DNA from: Serratia silvae
GTDB taxonomy: Bacteria > Pseudomonadota > Gammaproteobacteria > Enterobacterales > Enterobacteriaceae
NCBI RefSeq assembly: GCF_023282985.1
Contig: NZ_JAGQDC010000010.1
Span: 62,001-126,000 of the forward strand
Direction of reading: 5' to 3'
DNA: 64,000 nucleotides
Below, piece by piece: positions 18,246 through 28,200 of this stretch (positions are counted from its first letter, which is position 1; every line of letters starts with the position of its first letter). Position numbers and translations under genes: made by a program. Below the pieces are notes generated by a model. That model saw nothing but the letters and a program-made list of their open reading frames with translations. It was not told the origin of the DNA and ran no database searches.

Positions 18246-20255
18246 ATGTTACAAAAAATGCAGCAACGTATGCAGCGGCAGGGTACTCGGCGGCTGTTGG
18301 TGATCAGCGGCGAACCGCAATGGTGCCGAGATCAGGCGCAGCAACTGGCGGCACAGTTGCTGGGCGACTGGCCTTGGGTCGGTAACGATACGCCCGCAGG
18401 AATCGATGCGTTGGCGAGTAACGCGGTCAAAACCCTGTTGGGGCAAGAGCGGTTGCATGCGGTATTTGATGCGTTAGCGGGGCTGGACGTTGAAGCGCTG
18501 GCCCAGCTCTGCGGGACATTACAAGCCGGTAGCTGGTTACTGTTGCTGGTTCCACCTTGGCAAAGTTGGCCGAAGCAGCCAGATAGCGACAGCCTGCGCT
18601 GGAGTGATTGCCCACAGCCGATCGCCACGCCCCATTTTATCCACCATCTGCAACAACAGTTGCTGGCCGATAGCGAAGTGTCTATTTGGCGGCAAGGTGA
18701 ACCGTTGTGCCTGGCTCCCTTACCATCACGGCCAGATTGGCAGGCTCCCCAGGGTAATCCGAGTGATGAACAGCAGGCCATTTTGGCCCGGTTGCTGGCG
18801 GCCGAGTCAGGCATCTGGGTATTAACCGCTGCGCGTGGCCGGGGGAAATCGACGGTAGCAGGAATGTTGATGGCCAGCAGCCCGCTAACCTGCTGGATCA
18901 CTGGCCCGAGCCGCGCCGCTACTGACGTTGCCAGCGAGTGGGCCGCAGGACGGGCCCAGTTTTGGGCACCGGATGCTTTGCTACAGCATTGTGCTGAACA
19001 TGGTGCAGAGGGGGGGGGCTGGCTGCTGGTGGATGAGGCCGCAACAATCCCTGGCCCCTTGCTGCAACGGCTAATGGACTATTTCCCGCGCGTATTACTG
19101 ACAACCACGGTGCAGGGTTACGAAGGAACGGGGCGCGGCTTTTTGCTAAAGTTCTGCGCCACGTTGCCGCAGTGGCAGCCGCTAAGCTTGCAGCAACCGA
19201 TGCGTTGGGCAGCGGGCGACCCCCTGGAGCGGATTATCGATCATGCCTTGCTGTTCAACGAGGAACCGGTATGGGCAGTGGCCGGGCAGTCACCCACTTT
19301 AGGTTGTATTGAACAGGCTGAACTGTGCGCCGATCCCCAACGGTTACGGCGTTTCTATGCATTGCTCTGTAGCGCACACTATCGAACCTCACCGCTGGAT
19401 TTACGCCGGCTGATGGATGCGCCCGGGATGCACTTCAGTGCGGCATCGCTGGGCGATGAGGTGGTTGGGGCATTGTGGTTGGTGAACGAGGGCGGTTTAT
19501 CGGTTGAACTGGCCCACGAGGTTTGGGCGGGCCGCAGAAGACCGCGCGGCAACTTGGTCGCTCAATCTCTGGCGGCACATAGCGGCCAATGGTGGGCACC
19601 TACGCTGCGTTCCCGTCGCATTACCCGTATCGCCGTGTTGCCGGAGTTACGCCAGCAAGGGATCGCCAGCCGGTTGGTGGAACAGCAAAAATGGGGTTCA
19701 CAGGGGCTGGATTTTCTTTCTGTCAGCTTTGGCTATACCGAGCCGCTGTGGCGGTTTTGGCAATCTTGTGGCTTCACCCTGGTGCGGATTGGCAACAAAC
19801 CGGAGGCCAGCAGCGGCTGTTATACCGCCATGGCGTTGCTAGCTATTAGCGAGCAAGGGGAGGCGCTGAGCCATGCGGCGCATAAGCACCTGGCACGGGA
19901 TTGGCGCTGGTTGCGGCAACGTAGCGACCTGTTGCTGGAGTTCGACGATGATGCCGATCCGCTATTAAATGAGGAAGATTGGCGCGAGCTGGCCGGTTTT
20001 GCCTTTGCCCATCGGCCCTTGGAGGCCAGCCTGGGAGCGCTACAACGTCTGCTGTTGACCAGTTCATTGCCCTGTGCGGCATTGCGTGCACATTTGCAGC
20101 AACAACAAACCACGGCCCAGTGTGCTGCACAACATGGCCTGAGTGGTCATAAAGCCTTGCTGAGACTTTGGCGGCAAGAGGCAGGGCAGGCGTTGCAACA
20201 ACTTAATGCGCAACATTGTCGTTACTGGCAGGAGTGGGCGCAGTCGTTGCAATAA
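18246..20255 (+). CDS. tmcA: tRNA(Met) cytidine acetyltransferase TmcA
   Basis: Makes N4-acetylcytidine at the wobble base of elongator tRNA-Met using acetyl-CoA and ATP. 669 residues: N-terminal domain, RecA-like helicase core with Walker A near residues 195-203 (AARGRGKST) and Walker [13 protein letters not shown], then a GNAT domain (about 355-520, with [20 protein letters not shown] binding acetyl-CoA) and a C-terminal tRNA-binding tail. A run of nine G at 19010-19018 lies just before Walker B (see findings); the frame is intact. Confidence 0.93.
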   Translation: MLQKMQQRMQRQGTRRLLVISGEPQWCRDQAQQLAAQLLGDWPWVGNDTPAGIDALASNAVKTLLGQERLHAVFDALAGLDVEALAQLCGTLQAGSWLLLLVPPWQSWPKQPDSDSLRWSDCPQPIATPHFIHHLQQQLLADSEVSIWRQGEPLCLAPLPSRPDWQAPQGNPSDEQQAILARLLAAESGIWVLTAARGRGKSTVAGMLMASSPLTCWITGPSRAATDVASEWAAGRAQFWAPDALLQHCAEHGAEGGGWLLVDEAATIPGPLLQRLMDYFPRVLLTTTVQGYEGTGRGFLLKFCATLPQWQPLSLQQPMRWAAGDPLERIIDHALLFNEEPVWAVAGQSPTLGCIEQAELCADPQRLRRFYALLCSAHYRTSPLDLRRLMDAPGMHFSAASLGDEVVGALWLVNEGGLSVELAHEVWAGRRRPRGNLVAQSLAAHSGQWWAPTLRSRRITRIAVLPELRQQGIASRLVEQQKWGSQGLDFLSVSFGYTEPLWRFWQSCGFTLVRIGNKPEASSGCYTAMALLAISEQGEALSHAAHKHLARDWRWLRQRSDLLLEFDDDADPLLNEEDWRELAGFAFAHRPLEASLGALQRLLLTSSLPCAALRAHLQQQQTTAQCAAQHGLSGHKALLRLWRQEAGQALQQLNAQHCRYWQEWAQSLQ

Positions 20256-20362
20256 ATGGAAAGAGTTGTTCAATAAAACCCGATTTTCCTGATTTCTCTG
20301 CGGCGTATAGTAAGGGGCTGTTGCCGGCTAAGCCCCGGATGTTTCTAACCTGAGGAGTCCCC

Positions 20363-21052
20363 ATGAAACACTCGAATTTCGTTGTCCAAAGCCCTGCAAC
20401 ACCGGCAGAGCAACTGATACTGCTGTTTCATGGCGTGGGGGATAACCCGGTGGCAATGGGGGAGATTGGCAGTTACTTCGCCAAAGACTTCCCACAGGCT
20501 TTGGTGGTGAGCATTGGCGGCCCATTTGCTTTTGGGAACGGTGATGGCCGCCAATGGTTCTCGGTTCAGGGGATCACCGAAGACAACCGCGCGCAGCGTA
20601 TTGCCGAAGTGATGCCAACCTTTGTTGAAACCGTGCGCTACTGGCAGCAACATAGCGGTGTAGGTTATGCGGGCACCGCGCTGGTTGGTTTTTCGCAGGG
20701 TTCGATTATGGCACTGGAAGGGTTAAAAGCCGAAGCCAAACTGGCCGGGCGGGTAGTGGCCTTCAGCGGCCGTTTTGCCCAGTTACCGCAAGCCGATTTT
20801 GGTGACAGCGTGGTACACCTGATCCATGGTGAGACGGACGGCGTTATTGCTGCGGAACATGCGCAAGCGGCGGCGGATCGTTTGCAAGCCGTTGGTGGGG
20901 ACGTTACGTTGGATATTGAGCCAGGCGTCGGGCATGCGATCAGCTCGGGCATGATGAACGCTGCTCTGGAGCGCTTACATTACTATGTGCCGCAGCGCTA
21001 TTGGGAAGAGGCGATGTTTGGCAAACGAGGCGATCTGATCGCTTTTAAATAA
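20363..21052 (+). CDS. ypfH: Esterase YpfH
   Basis: 229-residue alpha/beta hydrolase of the phospholipase/carboxylesterase family. Nucleophile Ser111 in GFSQGS, HGETDGVI contributing the acid and GVGHAIS the catalytic His. The oxyanion region is LLFHGVGDNP. Similar to E. coli YpfH, an esterase on short-chain substrates with unknown physiological role. CTGAGGAG-type site precedes ATG. Confidence 0.9.
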   Translation: MKHSNFVVQSPATPAEQLILLFHGVGDNPVAMGEIGSYFAKDFPQALVVSIGGPFAFGNGDGRQWFSVQGITEDNRAQRIAEVMPTFVETVRYWQQHSGVGYAGTALVGFSQGSIMALEGLKAEAKLAGRVVAFSGRFAQLPQADFGDSVVHLIHGETDGVIAAEHAQAAADRLQAVGGDVTLDIEPGVGHAISSGMMNAALERLHYYVPQRYWEEAMFGKRGDLIAFK

Positions 21053-21081
21053 ACAGCAGGGCGCTGAGGTGCGCCCTGAGG

Positions 21082-21267
21082 TTATGGCTTTTTCGGCCAG
21101 TCATCTTCGTCGTCCCACTTGGCGTTGTTATCGCGGTGGGGCGGCAACTCAGGCTTGTTAGCCAGAAATTTTCGATGATCCAGGCGGCGTAATTCCTTGA
21201 TCCCGCTAATGATAATGCCTGCCAATATCACCAGGATTATCCACCAGTAGTCAGCTAACCAATGCAT
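21082..21267 (-). CDS. ypfN: UPF0370 small membrane protein YpfN
   Basis: 61-residue protein with one N-terminal membrane helix (about residues 4-22) and a highly charged C-terminus, [20 protein letters not shown], identical to E. coli YpfN in this region. Function unknown. It follows the M15 peptidase gene on the same strand with only two bases between them. Confidence 0.92.
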   Translation of the reverse strand: MHWLADYWWIILVILAGIIISGIKELRRLDHRKFLANKPELPPHRDNNAKWDDEDDWPKKP

Positions 21268-21269
21268 GT

Positions 21270-21944
21270 TTACACCTTTCCTTCAGGGCGAACAAAACGC
21301 GAGAATATCGCGGGCAGATGGCTTGAGAGCCAAGATGCGCCAGCAACGTCCTTATCTCGCCAGGCCGCCAGCAGCAGCTCGGGCGTTAGTAAATGCTCTG
21401 CCTCCTGCGCCAACGGGCGATAACTTAGATGCCAGGGTTCCATCGCCACTCCACCTTGATCGGCGGTAAACGGGCGATAGAAACCAAACTCGGCCATATG
21501 TGCAGTCAGCCATAGATTCAGCGGATAGAAATAACCACCGGCTTCATATTCCCACGGCTCCAACTGCAACTTTTGCCCAACCGGCAACAGCGACGGATCG
21601 TAAACATCCAGATCGCTGCCCCAGTGATGACGGCTGGCACCCGGTAGGGCCGACCAACGCAAAATGGCTTCACAACGCTCGGCGGCGGACAATGGCTGGA
21701 TATCCATCGGCTGGCTATTGCGATCTAATACTGGCCGCTCTCCGCAGAACTTGCCATTCCAGATCGCCAGTTGCCGGTCAAAATCGCGAAAGGTGCTGGC
21801 CGGTTGCAGATCGAAGCCTGCCGTTTTCGCCGCCTGCTGCATGGCCTGAAAGGCCACCACCGCAGCGGGTTGCAGCCGATGATTGCCGCTCAGTACGGTG
21901 AGATGCTCCGTCGAGCGCCCGGTGAGCATTTCTGCGCTGATCAT
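21270..21944 (-). CDS. M15-family D,D-peptidase-like protein (VanY type)
   Basis: 224 residues from the ATG at 21944, which overlaps the dapE stop as ATGA. The zinc-peptidase signatures of the VanY/M15B group are present: [13 protein letters not shown] (His and Asp ligands) and EPWHLSY (third His), with the YPL and STFRDF elements. Such enzymes cleave D-Ala-D-Ala or related stem-peptide bonds. No signal peptide is visible with this start; the longer upstream frame does not provide one either, so a cytoplasmic role (for example muropeptide recycling) is possible but unproven. Confidence 0.82.
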   Translation of the reverse strand: MISAEMLTGRSTEHLTVLSGNHRLQPAAVVAFQAMQQAAKTAGFDLQPASTFRDFDRQLAIWNGKFCGERPVLDRNSQPMDIQPLSAAERCEAILRWSALPGASRHHWGSDLDVYDPSLLPVGQKLQLEPWEYEAGGYFYPLNLWLTAHMAEFGFYRPFTADQGGVAMEPWHLSYRPLAQEAEHLLTPELLLAAWRDKDVAGASWLSSHLPAIFSRFVRPEGKV

Positions 21945-23068
21945 GCGACCAGTTGCTCCATGATACGCTGATACATGCGGCTCAGTAACTGCAGATCGGC
22001 CGCATGTACGCATTCATTCACTTTATGGATGGTGGCGTTGACCGGCCCCAGCTCAACCACCTGTGCTCCCATCTGAGCGATAAAGCGGCCATCAGAGGTA
22101 CCACCGGTAGTCAGCAGTTGCGGAGTGAGCTCGGCATAGTGTTCCACTGCATTAACCACGGCATCTACCAAGGCACCACGTGCGGTCAGGAAAGGTTGGC
22201 CAGATAGCCACCAGTCGATGCTGTAGTTCAGGTTATGACGATCCAGCAGTTCCTGCACTCGCTGCTTGATTAGGGTATCGGTAAGCTCGGTGCTGAAGCG
22301 GAAGTTGAACTGCACGAACATTTCACCGGGGATCACGTTGTTGCTGCCGGTACCGGCCTGCACGTTGGCAATTTGCATGCTGGTTGGCGGGAAGAATTCG
22401 TTGCCCTGATCCCACTCAATGGCGACCAGTTCGTTTAACGCAGGCATAGCCCGGTGAACCGGGTTATCCGCCAGATGCGGATAGGCGACGTGCCCTTGAA
22501 CACCATGGATACGCAGATTGGCGGTGATCGAGCCACGGCGGCCATTTTTCACTACGTCTCCGACCTGCTCGGTGCTTGAAGGTTCGCCGACCAGGCAATA
22601 ATCAAGGCGCTCGTTGCGAGCCATCAAGGCTTCCACTACCTTCACAGTGCCATGAGTGGCGCTGGCCTCTTCGTCTGAGGTGATCAGAAACGCCAGGCGG
22701 CCCTGATGGTCGGGGTTGGCGGCAACGAAGCGTTCTGCTGCCACCAGCATCGCGGCCAGGGAGCCTTTCATATCGGCGGCTCCGCGCCCATACAGCATGC
22801 CGTCGCGGATGACGGGTTCAAACGGCGGGTTATCCCAATTTTTCTCGTCGCCGGTAGGTACCACATCGGTGTGGCCAGCAAACGCCAGCGTACTGCCCTG
22901 GCCGCGCCAGGCCCAGAAGTTTTGCGTATCGCCAAAGTTCATCGGTTCGACGGTAAAGCCGATTGCTTTCAGGCGGGCAATCATCAGCTCCTGACAGCCT
23001 TCGTCATGCGGGCTGAGGGAAGGGCGCTTGATAAGCTGTTGCGCCAGTTCGATAACAGGGCAGATCAT
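21941..23068 (-). CDS. dapE: Succinyl-diaminopimelate desuccinylase
   Basis: Di-zinc M20 enzyme making L,L-diaminopimelate for lysine and peptidoglycan. 375 residues as in E. coli. Metal/catalytic motifs are [26 protein letters not shown] and [13 protein letters not shown], with the substrate loop [14 protein letters not shown]. It overlaps yffB by 4 bases at its start and the M15 peptidase by 4 at its end, so yffB-dapE-M15-ypfN is probably one operon. Confidence 0.97.
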   Translation of the reverse strand: MICPVIELAQQLIKRPSLSPHDEGCQELMIARLKAIGFTVEPMNFGDTQNFWAWRGQGSTLAFAGHTDVVPTGDEKNWDNPPFEPVIRDGMLYGRGAADMKGSLAAMLVAAERFVAANPDHQGRLAFLITSDEEASATHGTVKVVEALMARNERLDYCLVGEPSSTEQVGDVVKNGRRGSITANLRIHGVQGHVAYPHLADNPVHRAMPALNELVAIEWDQGNEFFPPTSMQIANVQAGTGSNNVIPGEMFVQFNFRFSTELTDTLIKQRVQELLDRHNLNYSIDWWLSGQPFLTARGALVDAVVNAVEHYAELTPQLLTTGGTSDGRFIAQMGAQVVELGPVNATIHKVNECVHAADLQLLSRMYQRIMEQLVA

Positions 23069-23451
23069 GAATTAACCTCGGTAATAAATTGCTGATAGCT
23101 TTCGCTGCTGAAGCCTAGCAGGGCATGTCCTTTACCATCATCCAGCAAGGGGCGTTTAATCATGGCCGGTTGCTCCAGCATCAGGGCGATGGCGGCATCG
23201 GCATTGTCGCAGGCATTGCGCTGGGCTTCATCCAGTTTACGCCAGGTAGTGCCACGGGTGTTCAGCAATGGTTCCCAGCCCAGGCGCGCGACAAAATCAC
23301 GCAACAGCTGTTCGTCCAGCCCGTCTGCGCGGTAGTCGTGAAATTGGTAAGCCACTCCCTGTTCTTCCAGCCAGCGGCGAGCTTTTTTGATGGTGTCACA
23401 ATTTTTGATACCATAGAGCTTAAACAAACTTTTTGAGTCCATATTTACCAT
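23065..23451 (-). CDS. yffB: ArsC/Spx-like protein YffB
   Basis: Thioredoxin-fold ArsC-family protein with [20 protein letters not shown] (family Cys), [11 protein letters not shown] and a C-terminal KRPLL region. About 128 residues if translated from 23451; E. coli YffB has 118 and begins at the LYGIKNC block, so the ATG at 23442 (MDSKSLF) is also possible. Its 5' end overlaps, head to head, the start of a truncated recombinase gene: the CATG at 23449-23452 contains both ATGs. This marks the left boundary of the island. Confidence 0.9.
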   Translation of the reverse strand: MVNMDSKSLFKLYGIKNCDTIKKARRWLEEQGVAYQFHDYRADGLDEQLLRDFVARLGWEPLLNTRGTTWRKLDEAQRNACDNADAAIALMLEQPAMIKRPLLDDGKGHALLGFSSESYQQFITEVNS

Positions 23452-23587
23452 GAGAAAGTGCTACCTATATCTTCGAATCAGTACAGAAAAGCAAGCCAGC
23501 GGTGATGGCTTAGACCGTCAGGAGGCTATGCTACTGGATTATGTGAAAGATAATGCGGTAAAACTAGGCTTAGATCCAGACAACTAA
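23450..23587 (+). pseudogene. N-terminal fragment of a serine site-specific recombinase
   Basis: 45 codons beginning [18 protein letters not shown] and continuing GLDRQEAMLLDYV, the classic start of the resolvase/invertase catalytic domain: Y/LRxS with the nucleophilic Ser, then the LDRQ motif. It stops at TAA 23585-23587, before the rest of the catalytic domain (normally ~140 residues) and any DNA-binding part. Probably the remains of the integrase of the mobile island; shares its start codon region with divergent yffB. A second short open stretch (23601 on) is cut by the IS that follows. Confidence 0.8.
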
Positions 23588-23682
23588 TCCCCTCTTGTGT
23601 ATGAAGTATTTGTCTGTACTTGATGAACATAAGGTCGAATTGCACGATGTAGATAAAAAACTGATCATTTCAAGAAAAGTCC

Positions 23683-24645
23683 GGCTTTGTTGAATAAATC
23701 GGATTGAGACAAAAGCTTTCCCGAATTGACGAGCCATCAGGCAACACGCACACTTTTTGGCATGCCTGCACGCGTCATTTTGTTCAATGCACGGATCATG
23801 GCCATGCCTCACCGACCTGCGCATTGTAGTCACGCAGAGTCAGGTGGCCACCGAACAGTTGTTTAACCTGGTACATTGCCGTTTCCGCCACTGACCGTCG
23901 GTTGTAAGCCGTGCTCCATTTCCAATAGGCGTTGCTTCCCGTCAGTCTTTGCCTCGCCACCGCCTGATTTCTGTCGGCATACTCCTCCGGCCAGTAACCC
24001 GCCCGGGTTCGCGGCGGGATAAGTGCTCTGATTTTCTTACGCCGCAGTTCGTCATGGCATAGCTTTGTGTCATAAGCGCTATCGGCGGAAGCTACCTTAA
24101 TTTTCCGGTGGGCATCGGCGTCCACGGCCTGGTGCAGTTTTCGTTTTCCTTACCGTGCTTTTTCACCTTCCATTCGCCTTCACCAAAGACTTTTAAGCCG
24201 GTGGAATCGATAACCAGATGGGCAATCTCGCCGCGCGTGGGGGTCTTGAAAGGGATGCTCACGGATTTAGCCCGTCTGCTGACGTAGGAATGATCCGGGC
24301 AACGAAGCGGGAGCTTCATGAACGTAAAAATGGAATCAATGAATCCCTGAGCGGCATGTAGCGTGAGGCGAAAGACGCGTTTGAGCATCAGTACGGTGGA
24401 AATAGCTAACGTAGAATAACGTTGTGGACGCCCTCGTGATGCGGTTTTTGGCTCGTCGTATCAGGCCTGGATAGCCGACTCATCAAGCCAGAATGTCAGC
24501 GAACCCCGATTGATGAGAGCCTTGTTGTAGGCCGCCCAGTTAGTGATCTTGAACTTTTGCTTTGCCACGGGAAACCGCTCCAGGATCAGGAATGTGGTGA
24601 TCTGATCCTGATTGCAGTCAGAAGTTCGATTTATTCAACAAAGCC
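23683..24645 (-). mobile_element. IS903-type (IS5 family) element, decayed copy 1
   Basis: 963 bp bounded by perfect 18-bp inverted repeats GGCTTTGTTGAATAAATC (23683-23700; complement at 24628-24645), the IS903 terminal sequence. The minus-strand transposase starts AKQKFKITNWAAYN and retains LVIDSTGLKVFGEGEWKVKK and KIKVASADSAYDTKLCHDEL. It has an in-frame TGA where a Trp is expected, an internal deletion joining KKHGKE to later sequence, and a frameshift at QVGEA before the conserved MPKSVRVA end. No 9-bp target duplication is seen. Inactive. Confidence 0.88.
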
Positions 24646-24865
24646 AACGAACGGCTGACGATGCAGCTTGGTAGGTACTTAAAATGCATATATCACCAAG
24701 AATTTTTATGAATCATGAATGGTCTTATCTTTTTTAAATTCATTACATTTCAGATAACTAATAAAAATGTAACTATATAGTAACAATTAAATAACAAAAA
24801 ACACTTCCCATATACGATATGTGCTGCTACATATTTAAGCAAGATTTACATATAAATAAACGAGA
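24646..24865. other. AT-rich leader region of the island operon
   Basis: 220 bases, strongly AT-rich, with no coding sequence. It must hold the promoter of the downstream operon. The composition would suit H-NS silencing; no operator is recognisable. Confidence 0.5.
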
Positions 24866-25701
24866 ATGATTTTCAATTCCATGAATGGATGCATGATGAA
24901 AAGAGATAAAAAGTGCCTTGCCTGCGTGGATGAATTGCCTGTATTCGAAGGTTATCTCGTAGACGTCTGGGGTGTCTTATACGATGGTCAGTCAAAAACT
25001 CATATTGCTGATGATCTGCTCCGGAAAATGAAAATGCATGGCCGGCTCGCACTCGTGAGCAATACCTCTCGCTCGTCGGAAGAGCTGGCTGTTTTACTGA
25101 ATGATAAAGGGATTTCAGAAACATTTATTGATGGAATTTTCACGTCCGGAAGCCTGTGCAAAGAGCGAATTACTCGCCATTTCGCAACCAATCCACAACA
25201 CACTTTCATCCTAGTGGGCACCGCCGGTGAATGCCACTGGCTTACTACAATGTTAGATCGACAAGTCTCTTCTATCGAAACATGTGATTTTGTTATTGCT
25301 GCAAACATCATTTATGAAAAGGATGAAGAGATCGAAAGGTTAGTAAGAAAAATCCTAGGGAGGGGTTGATCGTATATTCAACGAATCCGGATAAATTTGT
25401 CAATATTGGAGGTCGTATTCATAAGGCTGCGGGGTACTTCTGTCAAAAAGTGAGAGAAGCCGGTGGTACCGTTTACGAGTATGGCAAACCTAGTGCGGAT
25501 ATTTTTAATATCGCATTGGCAGGGATTGGTGTGAAAAAAGAAAATGCCTGCATGTTGGGGGATTCGCTGGAAACGGATATTTTTGGAGGAAACTCTGCGT
25601 CACTTAAAACCATACTGGTCGCTGGATGTGGTGGTTTGCAGTATAGCGAAGATGAATTAAATGAAGGGTTGCATGATTATATTCTAAATCTACAGGGGTG
25701 A
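24866..25701 (+). pseudogene. HAD class IIA hydrolase, split by a one-base frameshift
   Basis: Two adjacent frames together give a complete ~278-residue HAD-IIA protein. The first (24866-25369) carries motif I LVDVWGVLYDG and motif II LVSNTSRSS; the second (25366-25701) carries YGKPSADIF and motif IV MLGDSLETDIFGG, plus the family's TNPD cap motif. They join at AGGGAGGGGTTGATC (25357-25371), where one added G would restore a single frame. The DVWGV(L/I)YDG form belongs to a NagD-related phosphatase subfamily. Expected to remove phosphate from a small biosynthetic intermediate. Could be a true mutation, a sequencing error, or -1 frameshifting. Confidence 0.72.
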
Positions 25702-25703
25702 TT

Positions 25704-26825
25704 ATGTATAAGGTGCTTATCATTGGTTCTGGTGTCCTTTCTACGATGGTTTCAGAGATGTTGGCCTGGAGAAATTTTCCGTGCCAGGTAACGATTGCTG
25801 CCAGGAATGAAAATGCTGCAGACGAAATTGTGAACCTGATAAAATTCACGTCAGAGAATGTTGGCCATACATTTAATATATCGTCAAGAAAAATAAACCT
25901 TGACTCCGTTGAGGAGATGGCGGAGATCATTAGTGATATTGAACCTGATTTAATCTTCAATACTGCTTCAGTTCAGTCATTTTGGGTTGTTTCAGAACTG
26001 CCCGATCATATCAGCAAAGCATTATGGACTGCTGGCGTAGGCCCCTGGACCGCGTGTCATGCCTATCCGGCACTCCAGTTGATGAAAGCAATAAAAGCCT
26101 CCGGTGTAAAAACGACGGTAGTCAACGCGGCATTTCCCGATGCAGTGAATCCGTTGCTTAATGGCATAGCACTTGCCCCGGATATCGGGATTGGCAATGT
26201 CTCAAATATTTGTCAGCCTATCCGCGAGGCTGTTTCACAGATACTCAACAGTGACATATCTTCAATCTCCGTCAATATGGTCGCTCATCACTATGTTGGC
26301 AATACCATTCCCTCAGAAGGGCATGCAAAGGGCGCGCCTTATTATTTGAGCGTAAAAAATAACGGGGAAGAAGTCAGTCAGGACATGTTACCGCACGATA
26401 AAATATTCAAACACATCAAAACAGATTTAAAAAGAAAAAGAGGAAAGGACGGCATGTTTGTGACTGCCAGTTCGGCAGTGAGAATTATTGAAGGCTTTTT
26501 CGGTGATAAAACGATAGCGGCACATGCACCAGGTGTCAGGGGCTTAGTCGGAGGGTATCCCGTCACGATTGGCAGGAGAACTTTCGATGTGGCGCTCAAT
26601 GACGATATTTCACTCTCAGACGCGATCGGCATCAATGAGAAAGGCCAGCGGTATGATGGGATTGACAGTATCCAGGATGGTTATATCCGGCTCAAGCAAG
26701 AATCCTCGGATGTCATGAGTGCCCTGATGGGATTTGGGCTCGGAGGATACCATATTTCTGAGGTCGGTGAGGTGTCCGCTGAGTTGGTACAGCGCTATCA
26801 AGCGTTGAGGAGTAAACATGTCTAA
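25704..26825 (+). CDS. NAD(P)-binding dehydrogenase, saccharopine-dehydrogenase-like
   Basis: 373 residues from the ATG at 25704, which follows AGGGG. The N-terminus is a Rossmann fold, KVLIIGSGVLSTMVSEML, followed by AARNENAADEI (NADP-type ribose-phosphate loop) and LIFNTASVQSFW. Central and C-terminal parts (HAPGVRGLVGGYPVTIGRR) form the substrate domain. The overall plan suggests the saccharopine/opine-like reductase superfamily, but I cannot name the substrate. It is translationally coupled to the aminotransferase: the stop overlaps the next start by 8 bases. Confidence 0.65.
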   Translation: MYKVLIIGSGVLSTMVSEMLAWRNFPCQVTIAARNENAADEIVNLIKFTSENVGHTFNISSRKINLDSVEEMAEIISDIEPDLIFNTASVQSFWVVSELPDHISKALWTAGVGPWTACHAYPALQLMKAIKASGVKTTVVNAAFPDAVNPLLNGIALAPDIGIGNVSNICQPIREAVSQILNSDISSISVNMVAHHYVGNTIPSEGHAKGAPYYLSVKNNGEEVSQDMLPHDKIFKHIKTDLKRKRGKDGMFVTASSAVRIIEGFFGDKTIAAHAPGVRGLVGGYPVTIGRRTFDVALNDDISLSDAIGINEKGQRYDGIDSIQDGYIRLKQESSDVMSALMGFGLGGYHISEVGEVSAELVQRYQALRSKHV

Positions 26826-28191
26826 CCTTCTCTTCCACGCATACAAAAATGCGCGCAACGTCCTGTCCGGAAACGATGAAACCGGTATGAAAGTCTTTCC
26901 GGGGATGTTTGACAGCGATGTCGTTTCTCTCTCTCACGGCGACGGCACAAGAAGACCGCAGTGCGGCATTATTTCCGCGGGGGTTTTAGCATTGCTCAAT
27001 GATCGTTACTCCCCTGATGACTACCATGTGATGACGCATAATGCAGAGTTGGAAACCTGGATCATCGATGATTTCAAGGCGGATGGGATACATGAGAGTC
27101 TCGCCAACAATATTGTGCTGTCACACGGTTCGACCAGTCTCTTCGATGCCATATTTACTTATTATATCGGAAAAGGACGTCGTTATTTGGTGCCCTCCTC
27201 GTTCTATCACAACCTGATAAAGTGGTCAGCGTTATATCACGAACATCTTACGTGCCAGTATACGAAGATTGAAAATGATTACAAACTGACAGCGGAAGAA
27301 CTGTCTAAATCGGTATCAGAAAAAGAAATTGATACACTGTTCTTGTTTAATCCTACGCAAACCGGTGCGATTTATACAGATGCTGAGCTCATGGCACTGT
27401 CTAAAGTGTGTATTGAATTTAATATAACGGTTTTTGTAGATAGTGTATTTTCTGGTACGGAATTTAACGATGAGGAGAGAACTCCTCAGATGGCAAAATA
27501 TTTTACGCAGTATCCTGACAATATCGTAACGATTAAAAGTGCTTCCAAATTTTTAAATCTGGCCAATGTCAGGGTGGGCTGGGCATGTGGTGGGGATAAT
27601 ATTATCGCAGCGCTGCGTGATATCTGTTCGGCGAAAAACCCGTCGATCTCAAATGTGGCACTGGAAATGGTCAAGTACGGCGTTCTACACTGTCATGAAT
27701 ATATCAGAGAAAACAATCTGGAAAGTGCACAACGTGCGCGCATTATTGATGCGTCTGTCTATGACATCAATAACTCTCTGGGGGAACAGGTGATAAACAC
27801 CACGCATAAACCGGCCGCAGGGCACGGATTTTTGCTCGATTTCGACTATTTGATCAAGGCGACGCACGGGCGCATAAAGTCAGGCTGCGATCTGGTTGCG
27901 TATTTGCTTAAAGAACAGAAATTGTCCCTGTCCCCTGCAGATTCTCTTGGTTTCACCGGGTGTAAAGTGAGGGTTGCTTTCTCATCCGTCGGGCTAAAGT
28001 CGACCTACCTGGATAGCGAATATGAGCGCAACGTGGCAATGGACAGCATCACTATTGGCCGCGTGCCAGTGACCGCATTGAGGGTCCCTCGCAGACAGCA
28101 TACCGACTATTTTGATGCTGGCCGAGGTATTCTGGACCATTCGCTGAGAAATTCCTTGCGCACTGCGTTAGCTAACTTACTGAAAAAATAG
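26818..28191 (+). CDS. PLP-dependent aminotransferase, fold type I
   Basis: 457 residues, class I/II aminotransferase fold. FLFNPTQTGAIYTDAEL carries the NP motif, VFVDSVFSG the Asp that contacts the PLP nitrogen, and IKSASKFLNLANVRVGW the likely Schiff-base Lys (Lys of SASK) and phosphate-binding Arg. A C-terminal tail after GLKSTYLDSEYER extends past the usual fold. AGGAG precedes the ATG. Expected to aminate the ketone made by the preceding dehydrogenase, or to supply an amino acid for the ligases downstream. Confidence 0.8.
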   Translation: MSNLLFHAYKNARNVLSGNDETGMKVFPGMFDSDVVSLSHGDGTRRPQCGIISAGVLALLNDRYSPDDYHVMTHNAELETWIIDDFKADGIHESLANNIVLSHGSTSLFDAIFTYYIGKGRRYLVPSSFYHNLIKWSALYHEHLTCQYTKIENDYKLTAEELSKSVSEKEIDTLFLFNPTQTGAIYTDAELMALSKVCIEFNITVFVDSVFSGTEFNDEERTPQMAKYFTQYPDNIVTIKSASKFLNLANVRVGWACGGDNIIAALRDICSAKNPSISNVALEMVKYGVLHCHEYIRENNLESAQRARIIDASVYDINNSLGEQVINTTHKPAAGHGFLLDFDYLIKATHGRIKSGCDLVAYLLKEQKLSLSPADSLGFTGCKVRVAFSSVGLKSTYLDSEYERNVAMDSITIGRVPVTALRVPRRQHTDYFDAGRGILDHSLRNSLRTALANLLKK

Positions 28192-28200
28192 GATATAGAT

